Assembly (NCBI RefSeq): GCF_900156545.1
Contig: NZ_FTNW01000004.1
Coordinates: 186,001-250,000 of the forward strand
DNA length: 64,000 bases
Source: Aquipseudomonas alcaligenes
GTDB lineage: Bacteria; Pseudomonadota; Gammaproteobacteria; Pseudomonadales; Pseudomonadaceae
Direction: 5' to 3'
The translations under genes and the position numbers were made by a program. Positions 57,691 through 64,000 of the stretch are shown piece by piece. The notes beneath the pieces are model-generated. The model had not been told where the DNA came from. It did not search any database and saw nothing but the letters and a program-made list of their open reading frames with translations. Numbering within the stretch: position 1 is the first letter of the stretch; every line of letters starts with the position of its first letter.

Positions 57691-59400
57691 CTAGCGCCGC
57701 ACCAGCGGCGGCGTGCGCGGCGGCACCTGGCGCTTGCTGCCGGTGGCCTCGAAGGCGGCAGCCAGGCTCAGCAGTTGGTTGTCGTCATAGGCACGACCGG
57801 CAAAAGTCAGCCCCACCGGCATGCCGATATCGGCCATCACGCCCATCGGCACAGTGACGGTCGGCACGCCCAGGTGGCGGATGGCCAGATTGCCGTTGGC
57901 CACCCAGATACCGTTGCTCCAGGCGATATCGGCGGACTGCGGATTCACGTCGGCATCTGCCGGGCCCACGTCGGCGACGGTGGGGAACAGCACGGCGTCC
58001 AGGCCCTGCTGCGTCATCCAGTCCTCCAGGTCGAGCTTGCGGGTCTGCTCCAGACCACGCAGGCCGTCCGGCAGGGTCTCGATCTGGTCCCAGGTCTTGA
58101 GACCGCGCTTGGCCATGTTGACGTACTCGTCCATGCCGGCCGCCAGGTCGTCCTCGCGGTTGGGCAGGGTGCCCGGGTCGTGCGGGAAGATCTGCGGCCC
58201 GTCGACATCCGCCAGCCGGTTCAGCCTGGGGTCGCCATTGGCGCGCAGGAAGTCGTCGAACGCCCAGCCCGACAGCTCCCACAGCTCGTCATGCAGGAAC
58301 TCCGGGCTGACGATGCCGCGGTTGAACACGGTCGGCGCGCCGGGGCGGTCACCCTCGCAGTTGGACACCAGCGGGAAATCGACCTCGACCACTTCGGCCC
58401 CGGCCGCTTCCAGCGTCGCGCGCGCCGCCTCCCAGAGTGCGATCACCGACGCGCGGGTGTGGATGCGTTGCCCGGTAGGCCCGCCGATGCCGGGCTTCTC
58501 GCTGGTGCCGGCCAGTTCGTCCTTGTTGATGTACATGCGCGGCACGCCCAGGCGCTTGCCCTTGAGCACGGCCGTGCCCTTGGCCAGCGCCAGGTAGGAC
58601 GCCGGGCGCACCTCGGACGGTTTGGGGATCGGCACCCAGGGCTGCAGGCGCCAGAGATCGCCACGCGTGTCCGGATCATCAGCCACCACCAGGTCGAGCA
58701 CTTCCAGCAGGTCGGCCATGGTCCGTGCATAGGGCACCACCACGTCCATGGTCGGCGTCAGCGGCCAGTTGCCGCGCACCGAGATCACCCCGCGCGACGG
58801 CGTATAGGCACACAGGCCGTTGTTCGAGGCCGGCCCACGGCCGCTGGACCAGGTTTCCTCGGCCAGGCCGAAGGCGGCGAAGCTGGCGGCGGTGGCGGTA
58901 CCAGCGCCATTGGACGAGCCGGAGGCGAAGGGCGCGGTCAGGTACTGCTCGTTGTACGGACTTTCGGCGCGGCCATAGACGCCGCGCTGCATGCCGCCGT
59001 TGGCCATGGGCGGCATGTTGGTCTTGCCCAGGCAGATGGCGCCAGCGGCGCGCAGGCGCTCGATGGTAAAGGCGTCGCGCTGGGCCACCAGGTCCTTGAA
59101 AGCCGGGCTGCCGGAAGCGGCGGTGAGACCCTTGACCAGGTAGCTGTCCTTGGCCGTGTAGGGAATGCCATCCAGCGGGCCGAGGGTCTCGCCACGGGCG
59201 CGCCGGGCGTCGGACGCCGCAGCCTCCTGCAGCGCCTCGGGGTTGCGCACTACCACGGCATTCAGGCGGGTGGCGCTGTCGGGGCCGTCGTAGGCGTCGA
59301 TCCGGGCCAGGTAGGCCTCGACCAGTTCGACCGCGGTGGTGCGGCCGGATTCGAGCGCGGCACGCAGCTCGGCAATGGAAACCTCGGTTACCTCGATCAT
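57691..59400 (-). CDS. Amidase (amidase-signature family)
   Basis: 569 residues with the amidase-signature catalytic set: Lys in GIPYTAKDSYL, and the Ser-cisSer region ASGSSNGAGTATAASFAAFGL. The C-terminal part has GVPTVTVPMGVMADIGMPVG. These enzymes hydrolyse amides; the substrate is not predictable. The ATG at 59400 (MIEVTEVSIAELRAAL) is standard for the family; the longer open frame upstream is non-coding. A structured control region precedes it. Confidence 0.9.
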   Translation of the reverse strand: MIEVTEVSIAELRAALESGRTTAVELVEAYLARIDAYDGPDSATRLNAVVVRNPEALQEAAASDARRARGETLGPLDGIPYTAKDSYLVKGLTAASGSPAFKDLVAQRDAFTIERLRAAGAICLGKTNMPPMANGGMQRGVYGRAESPYNEQYLTAPFASGSSNGAGTATAASFAAFGLAEETWSSGRGPASNNGLCAYTPSRGVISVRGNWPLTPTMDVVVPYARTMADLLEVLDLVVADDPDTRGDLWRLQPWVPIPKPSEVRPASYLALAKGTAVLKGKRLGVPRMYINKDELAGTSEKPGIGGPTGQRIHTRASVIALWEAARATLEAAGAEVVEVDFPLVSNCEGDRPGAPTVFNRGIVSPEFLHDELWELSGWAFDDFLRANGDPRLNRLADVDGPQIFPHDPGTLPNREDDLAAGMDEYVNMAKRGLKTWDQIETLPDGLRGLEQTRKLDLEDWMTQQGLDAVLFPTVADVGPADADVNPQSADIAWSNGIWVANGNLAIRHLGVPTVTVPMGVMADIGMPVGLTFAGRAYDDNQLLSLAAAFEATGSKRQVPPRTPPLVRR

Positions 59401-59467
59401 CTTGTCCCCGCTGAAGGCTTTGGTGCACGGCGGATGCCTGGGCATGCCGAGCTTTGGAATTGGAGCG

Positions 59468-59515
59468 TCAATTATGTCGAACAGGCAGTCGATTATGTCA
59501 AACAGTTCTGTTTGA
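59468..59515. promoter_or_regulatory. Direct repeats and palindrome upstream of the amidase
   Basis: TCAATTATGTCGAACAG (59468-59484) and TCGATTATGTCAAACAG (59489-59505) are 17-bp direct repeats (15/17) spaced exactly 21 bp apart, two helical turns. The second overlaps the perfect palindrome TCAAACAGTTCTGTTTGA (59498-59515). Located about 70-115 bp upstream of the amidase ATG. Confidence 0.6.
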
Positions 59516-59653
59516 GCACTGCCAGCAAGCGGATGACCGGGGAGAAAACCGAAACACAGGTCGCCCACCCCGGCCCGCCATTCTGCGGCCCGGCAAAGTC
59601 CCAACGTTAGTCGGATTTGCGGCAAAGATGTGCAGCTATCGGCCGATGGCCGG

Positions 59654-60547
59654 CTAGCGCTGAAACTGCTCCAGCAAACGAGTGCGCTGCAGCGGATCAA
59701 GGCGGGCAATCTGTCGCTCCAGATCAAGGACCGGCAGATTGAGATGCTGCGGCAGGATCTCCTCGCCGCTGCTGACCAGCAGGGCAAAGTGGATGACGTT
59801 CTCCAGCTCACGGGTGTTGCCGTACCAGGGGTAGCTCTCCAGGGCCGCCTGGGTGGCCGCGCCGATCTGCGGGATCGCCAGGCCCAGGCGCTGGGCATAG
59901 ATGCCGAGGAAGTACTCGGCCAGCGGCAGGATATCGCCAGGGCGTTCGCGCAGTGCCGGCAGCGGCAGACGTCCCTCATCCAGGTAGTGATAGAGACGCT
60001 CGCTGAACTTGCCGGCCGCGACCGCCTGGGCCAGGTCGATGCTGGTGGCCGCCACCAGGCGCACGTCGACCGGCACCGCCTGCTGGCTGCCGACGCGCAG
60101 CACCTCGCGGGTCTCCAGTGCTGCCAGCAGCCTGTCCTGCAGGGCCAGCGGCAGATCGCCGATCTCATCCAGGTATAGGGTGCCGCCATTGGCCGAGCCG
60201 AACCAGCCGGCCCGGCTGCTGGCGGCACCGACGTAGGCACCCGCCGCATGACCGAAGAGCTCGGCCTCGCCCCACTGCGAACTGATCGAGCCGCAGCTGA
60301 CGGAAACGAACAGACCACCCCGCTCGCTTTCGCGATGCAGGTGACGCGCCAGCAACTCCTTACCCGTGCCGGTTTCGCCGACGATCAGCACCGGCAGATC
60401 GACAATAGCCAACGCATTGGCCTGCTCGCGCAGCTGCCGTGAGCGTGGATCGACGAACACCAGCGCCTTGGCGCGAATGCTCAGCGGGCTTTTCTCGGCA
60501 TCGCCGAAGGTCAGCAGGGCCTGCTGGGGGGAAGCGGGGCGGCTCAT
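59654..60547 (-). CDS. Sigma-54 activator-like AAA+ protein lacking standard DNA-binding domain
   Basis: 297 residues: Walker A GETGTGKELLARHLH (about 57), Walker B GGTLYLDEIGDL, and arginine-finger and sensor regions (LRERPGDILPLAEYFL, YPWYGNTRELENVI). The sigma-54-contacting GAFTGA loop reads GAYVGA. The last 35 residues (ILPQHLNLPVLDLERQIARL) do not look like a Fis-type HTH, and no remnant follows the stop. An SfnR-like regulator is a possible relative, given the nearby sulfur genes, but function is uncertain. Confidence 0.8.
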   Translation of the reverse strand: MSRPASPQQALLTFGDAEKSPLSIRAKALVFVDPRSRQLREQANALAIVDLPVLIVGETGTGKELLARHLHRESERGGLFVSVSCGSISSQWGEAELFGHAAGAYVGAASSRAGWFGSANGGTLYLDEIGDLPLALQDRLLAALETREVLRVGSQQAVPVDVRLVAATSIDLAQAVAAGKFSERLYHYLDEGRLPLPALRERPGDILPLAEYFLGIYAQRLGLAIPQIGAATQAALESYPWYGNTRELENVIHFALLVSSGEEILPQHLNLPVLDLERQIARLDPLQRTRLLEQFQR

Positions 60548-60636
60548 GTAACGTTCTCGTCTCGACGCGAGCCGCCGCCACGCGGTGGCTCAAATGGTAA
60601 TGAAATGACGCCAACGGCGTGGGCGCATTCGCCGGG

Positions 60637-61218
60637 TCATGCGCGCAAGCGCTCCAGCTGCTCGATCTGCCGCTGCAGGCGGTACAGGTAGGCGAAGCCC
60701 TGCTCCCAGCGCTGATGCCCGGACTTCACGTTGATGTGCCCAGCGCCGGGCAGGATCGCCGCCTGGCTGCCCCAGTCGCGGGCCAGCTGCAGCGCGCGCG
60801 GCGCACTGGCGGCATGGTCGTTGTCCGAGCCCACCAGCAGGCTGGGGAAAGGCAGCAGCTCGCGGGAGATGGGGGCGAAACCCTGCAGGGCCTCGGGGCA
60901 GTTGGCGCGCTCGACATCGGCCGGCGCTACCAGCAGGGCGCCGCGCACCTTGCGCAGCGAAACCAGCGGCGCTTGAGCAGCCCAGCGGGCCACAGTCACG
61001 CAGCCGAGGCTATGGGCCACCAGAACCAGCGAGCCGCGGGCCGCGGCGACGTGCCGCTCGAGGGCGGCGACCCAGCTGTGCGGATCAGGGTTGTACCAGT
61101 CCGCCTGCTCCACCCGGCTGGCGTTCGGCAGACTGCGCTGCCAGTGGCTCTGCCAGTGGTCATCCGGCGAGCCCTGCCAGCCCGGCAGGATCAGGTAGTG
61201 AGTGGTTTGACTGGCCAT
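60637..61218 (-). CDS. RBBP9/YdeN-type alpha/beta hydrolase
   Basis: 193 residues: HYLILPGWQGSPDDHWQSHW at the N-terminus is diagnostic of the RBBP9/YdeN family; the nucleophile Ser is in VAHSLGCVTVARWA, the acid in LVGSDNDHAAS and the His in GAGHINVKSGH. Serine hydrolase of unknown substrate. Same strand as the activator-like gene, 89 nt upstream of it. Confidence 0.88.
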   Translation of the reverse strand: MASQTTHYLILPGWQGSPDDHWQSHWQRSLPNASRVEQADWYNPDPHSWVAALERHVAAARGSLVLVAHSLGCVTVARWAAQAPLVSLRKVRGALLVAPADVERANCPEALQGFAPISRELLPFPSLLVGSDNDHAASAPRALQLARDWGSQAAILPGAGHINVKSGHQRWEQGFAYLYRLQRQIEQLERLRA

Positions 61219-61280
61219 GGGCGAGGCCTCCTCGAATGCGTTTCGAGGGCCAGTCTAGGCAGGATGGGATCAGCAATGAA

Positions 61281-61320
61281 GGAATAAGAATTTATTTGCT
61301 TATTCCATAAAGAATTATTA
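61281..61320. promoter_or_regulatory. AT-rich inverted repeat, possible CysB-type site
   Basis: GGAATAAG (61281-61288) and CTTATTCC (61299-61306) are inverted, overlapping CCATAAAGAATTATTA (61305-61320). The latter matches CCACAAAGAATAAATA upstream of oscA at 13 of 16 positions. It may activate the hydrolase gene or act as an AT-rich terminator for the GGDEF gene. Confidence 0.45.
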
Positions 61321-62286
61321 GCCCAGGACGATGCAGTCCTTGCCCTGGCGCTTGGCCTGGTACATGGCCGCATCGGCGCGCGCGTAGAGATCGTCCAGCA
61401 CATCGCCTTCGCCAAGCAGGGTGATGCCCTGGCTGATGGTCACGCCGAAGCTCTCGCCATCGCTGGCGAACTGCAGGCGCTGCACCTCACGTTGCAGGCG
61501 CTCGGCCACCTGACGAGCCTGCTCAGCATCGCAGTTGGGAAACAGCGCCGCGAACTCCTCGCCACCGATGCGCCCAAACAGGTCGTCGCGACGCAGCACA
61601 TAGGCGCCGCAATGAGCCACCCGCTGCAGCACGCGGTCGCCGACCTGATGACCATGGCCGTCATTGATCTTCTTGAAATCGTCGATGTCGAGCAGCAGGA
61701 ACGACAGCGGGCTGCCGCTGCTGCGTGCCTCGGCGAACAGCACCTCGGCGCATTCGAAGAAATGCCGGCGATTGCTCGCGCCGGTCAGCACGTCACGGGT
61801 GGCCAGGCGGTGCAGCTCGCTCTGCAGGGCCTTCTTCTCGGTGATGTCCTCGGCGATGCCGACGATCAGCGACTGGCCGCCGAACAGCTTGGACGGGCTG
61901 ACGAAGCACTTGTCACTGAGCCAGCGCACCTCACCATCGCCGCGGATGATGCGGTACTCGCGCTGCTCCACCGAACCCAGTTCGTGAACCGAAGCCAGGC
62001 TACGGGCGGCGTACTCCATGTCATCCGGGTAGATGCTGTTGAGCCACTCGTTGTAGTCGGCCAGCAGCAGAGCGGCGCTGCGCCCGAAGATCTGCTCGTA
62101 GGCGGGGCTGACGTAGACCACCCGCTGCTGGCCCCAGTCGAAGGCCCAGAGCACGGCATTCAGGCCGCCCAGCAGGCTGCTCACCAGCAGCTCGCGCTCA
62201 CGCAGGCGCTCGACCTCGCCCCGGCTGTGCAACAGCGCCAGGGTCAGGGTTTCCAGTTCGCTGGGAGCCTGCTCGTTGTCGTCCAT
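61318..62286 (-). CDS. PAS-GGDEF diguanylate cyclase
   Basis: 322 residues, predicted soluble: a PAS domain (about 35-155; AYEQIFGRSAALLLADYNEW, IIRGDGEVRWLSDK) and GGDEF with active GRIGGEEFAALF. RRDD five residues earlier matches the inhibitory I-site RxxD, so product inhibition is expected. The ATG at 62286 (MDDNEQAP) follows GAGGCGG at 6 nt; the upstream ATG at 62310 has no ribosome-binding site. Confidence 0.9.
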   Translation of the reverse strand: MDDNEQAPSELETLTLALLHSRGEVERLRERELLVSSLLGGLNAVLWAFDWGQQRVVYVSPAYEQIFGRSAALLLADYNEWLNSIYPDDMEYAARSLASVHELGSVEQREYRIIRGDGEVRWLSDKCFVSPSKLFGGQSLIVGIAEDITEKKALQSELHRLATRDVLTGASNRRHFFECAEVLFAEARSSGSPLSFLLLDIDDFKKINDGHGHQVGDRVLQRVAHCGAYVLRRDDLFGRIGGEEFAALFPNCDAEQARQVAERLQREVQRLQFASDGESFGVTISQGITLLGEGDVLDDLYARADAAMYQAKRQGKDCIVLG

Positions 62287-62446
62287 CGGACGCCGCCTCG
62301 TGACATTCATGCGCAAAGCGTATGGCGCTGCGACCACGCTGGCGATGCTGGCACCCGCGGGTTGTGACGAGCGGCAGAATTTTCGACTCAATAGTCAGGA
62401 AGCGGGAACCCGTGCCTGATTGGGCGGTATCCACGCCTTTATAGAT

Positions 62447-62480
62447 CCACAAAGAATAAATAAATCATTAAATATTCTTT
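62447..62480. promoter_or_regulatory. AT-rich repeat upstream of oscA
   Basis: CCACAAAGAATAAATA (62447-62462) repeats the element at 61305. AAAGAATA (62451-62458) and TATTCTTT (62473-62480) form an 8-bp inverted repeat. AT-rich sites of this kind are typical of CysB targets in sulfate-starvation promoters (inference). Confidence 0.5.
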
Positions 62481-62552
62481 TTAAGACTAAACCACATGAC
62501 CCCACTATCCGCTCCACGCCCACCCCGGGCACCACTCCAAGGAGCAGAAGTC

Positions 62553-62735
62553 ATGAGCGCAACCCTCAGAAGCATCGAAGGCCAGGAAGAAGCCGGCATT
62601 CTGCGCGAAATCCAAGTCGCCCTGCAGAACCTGCGTTTCGGTGCGGTGGAAATCACCGTGCACAACGGCCAGGTGGTGCAGATCGAGCGCAAGGAAAAAA
62701 TCCGCCTGCAGCACCAGGCCAGCAAACCCGCCTGA
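62553..62735 (+). CDS. oscA: Sulfur-starvation protein OscA (YezD/DUF2292)
   Basis: 60 residues, the usual size: [20 protein letters not shown] and [16 protein letters not shown] define the DUF2292 fold. OscA is needed for organosulfur use under sulfate limitation in Pseudomonas. AAGGAGC precedes the ATG at 62553. sbp follows after 122 bp. Confidence 0.93.
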   Translation: MSATLRSIEGQEEAGILREIQVALQNLRFGAVEITVHNGQVVQIERKEKIRLQHQASKPA

Positions 62736-62857
62736 CTCCAAGACCACCCGACCGGACCTCCGGAGGGCGTATCGCCACTGTTTTCTGGCCGCGAGCACAC
62801 CCCTGCAGCGCCCAACCCCATAAAGCCAAGCCCATACGTCTTCTCAGGAGCAGTTCC

Positions 62858-63856
62858 ATGTCCATCCGTCGATTCGCCCTGGCCGCACTGGCCACCGCCC
62901 TGTTCTCCGGCCAGGCCCTCGCGGCCAGCGAGATTCTCAACGTCTCCTACGACCCAACCCGCGAGCTCTATCAGGAGTTCAATGCCGCCTTCAACAAGCA
63001 CTGGACCGCCCAGGGCAAGGAAGCGTTGAAGATCCAGCAGTCCCACGGTGGCTCGGGCAAGCAGGCCCGCGCGGTGATCGACGGCCTGCGCGCCGATGTG
63101 GTGACCCTGGCCCTGGCCGGCGACATCGACGAACTGCACAAGCTCGGCAAGCTGATCCCGGAAAACTGGCAGGAGCGTCTGCCGCAATCCAGCACCCCCT
63201 ACACCTCGACCATCGTGTTCCTGGTGCGCAAGGGCAACCCGGAAGGCATCAAGGACTGGGATGACCTGGTCAAGCCGGGCGTGGAAGTGATCACCCCCAA
63301 CCCGAAGACCTCCGGCGGCGCACGCTGGAACTTCCTGGCCGCCTGGGCCTATGCCCAGCAGAAGTACGGCAGCGAGGCCAAGGCCCAGGAGTTCGTGCAG
63401 AAGCTGTACAAGAACGTCCCGGTGCTGGACACCGGCGCCCGTGGTTCGACCATCACCTTCGTCAACAACCAGATCGGCGACGTGCTGCTGGCCTGGGAGA
63501 ACGAGGCCTTCCTGGCGCTGAAGGAACAGGGCGGCGACCAGTTCGAAATCGTCGCGCCGAGCCTGTCGATCCTGGCCGAGCCGCCGGTGGCCGTGGTCGA
63601 CAAGAACGTCGACAAGAAGGGCACCCGCGAAGTCGCCACCGCCTACCTGCAGTACCTGTACAGCGAGGAAGGCCAACGCATCGCCGCGAAGAACTTCTAC
63701 CGTCCGCGTGACGAGAAGGTCGCCGCCGAGTTCGCCAAACAGTTCCCGCAGCTGAAGCTGGTGACCATCGACAAGGACTTCGGCGGCTGGAAAACCGCCC
63801 AGCCCAAGTTCTTTAACGATGGCGGCATCTTCGACCAGATCTACCAGGCCCACTAA
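62858..63856 (+). CDS. sbp: Periplasmic sulfate-binding protein
   Basis: 332 residues with a signal peptide ([20 protein letters not shown]). Sulfate-binding protein hallmarks: [47 protein letters not shown] and [19 protein letters not shown] precedes the ATG. First component of the CysTWA sulfate importer whose cysT begins 100 nt downstream. Confidence 0.96.
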   Translation: MSIRRFALAALATALFSGQALAASEILNVSYDPTRELYQEFNAAFNKHWTAQGKEALKIQQSHGGSGKQARAVIDGLRADVVTLALAGDIDELHKLGKLIPENWQERLPQSSTPYTSTIVFLVRKGNPEGIKDWDDLVKPGVEVITPNPKTSGGARWNFLAAWAYAQQKYGSEAKAQEFVQKLYKNVPVLDTGARGSTITFVNNQIGDVLLAWENEAFLALKEQGGDQFEIVAPSLSILAEPPVAVVDKNVDKKGTREVATAYLQYLYSEEGQRIAAKNFYRPRDEKVAAEFAKQFPQLKLVTIDKDFGGWKTAQPKFFNDGGIFDQIYQAH

Positions 63857-63865
63857 GAGTCATCC

Positions 63866-63932
63866 GTAGGGCGTGTGCGACCCGCGCGATAAGCCATCAC
63901 CCGGCCTCGTGCGGGTTTCACCCGTCCTGCCC
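63866..63932. repeat. REP-like element (GCGACCCGCGCG family), copy 2
   Basis: GTAGGGCGTGTGCGACCCGC at the 5' side and GTGCGGGTTTCACCCGTCCT at the 3' side form an imperfect hairpin related to the element at 6624. It lies between sbp and cysT, where a hairpin could protect the abundant sbp message. Confidence 0.55.
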
Positions 63933-63956
63933 ACCCCAAGAACAAGGGACATAGCA

Positions 63957-64000
63957 ATGTCACGCCGCATTTCCCCCGTCATACCCGGCTTCGGGCTGAC
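63957..64000 (+). CDS. cysT: Sulfate ABC transporter permease CysT (5' end only)
   Basis: The last 44 bases encode MSRRISPVIPGFGLT, the conserved cytoplasmic N-terminus of Pseudomonas CysT; the rest lies past the window edge. AAGGGA precedes the ATG. Gene order sbp-cysT is as in PAO1. Confidence 0.88.
   Translation, partial: MSRRISPVIPGFGL

Noticed and set aside
59401..60318. Upstream extension of the amidase frame
   Set aside because: It overlaps the activator-like gene in another frame and reads Arg/Ser/Cys-rich; the amidase family start MIEVTEV fits at 59400.

Overview
The window reads as one contiguous chromosomal segment of a high-GC Pseudomonas (sensu lato). This rests on near-full-length matches in family, length and order to the P. 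aeruginosa PAO1 neighbourhoods PA0282-PA0305 (cysT, sbp, oscA, desA, agu, spu, hacB) and PA0316-PA0337 (serA to ptsP), recalled from knowledge and not searched here. A GTAGCCCGGATGCAATCCGGG-type REP and several CCCTCTCCC repeats also fit this genus. The species cannot be fixed from sequence alone.

Layout. 1-2000: trxA (cut by the window edge) and divergent ppx. 2023-7727: serA, divergent from a D-2-hydroxyglutarate dehydrogenase that recycles its by-product; a fumarylacetoacetate-hydrolase-family protein; a membrane-anchored SdiA-regulated beta-propeller protein; an acetylpolyamine deacetylase. 7871-11667: a PotABCD-type polyamine ABC importer read toward that deacetylase. 11954-15258: a UbiH/COQ6-family hydroxylase, an AraC regulator and a second SdiA-regulated paralogue. 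15329-23013: rpiA, ilvA, two small membrane proteins, a periplasmic binding protein, a HAD phosphatase, rppH and ptsP. 23025-28286: an AraC regulator, an acyl-homoserine-lactone acylase-type Ntn hydrolase, a secreted GATase-like protein and an uncharacterised secreted protein.

28491-43689 is a polyamine block: the spuABCDEFGH catabolic/uptake operon on the minus strand, divergent spuI, an orphan polyamine-binding protein, and aguR-aguB-aguA for agmatine to putrescine. With the importer at 7.8-11.7 kb, about a third of the window serves uptake and breakdown of polyamines.

43972-53421 is the least familiar part: seven minus-strand genes replacing what PAO1 carries between aguA and desA. They encode, in transcription order, a secreted CARDB protein, an outer-membrane beta-barrel, a secreted protein with an internal duplication, an ECF sigma factor, an anti-sigma factor, a subtilisin-family protease and a secreted proline-rich protein. 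Identically spaced TGAACC-N17-CGAC(T/A)GAGGGG elements precede the first and last genes, and a weaker copy precedes the anti-sigma gene, so the cluster looks like an autoregulated cell-surface regulon. I do not recognise it as a described system.

53543-64000: desA, a PAS-GGDEF-EAL protein, a small CxxC protein, an amidase, an atypical sigma-54 activator-like ATPase, an RBBP9-type hydrolase, a PAS-GGDEF cyclase, and the sulfate-starvation genes oscA-sbp-cysT (cysT cut by the edge). No rRNA, tRNA, CRISPR array, transposase or phage gene was seen.
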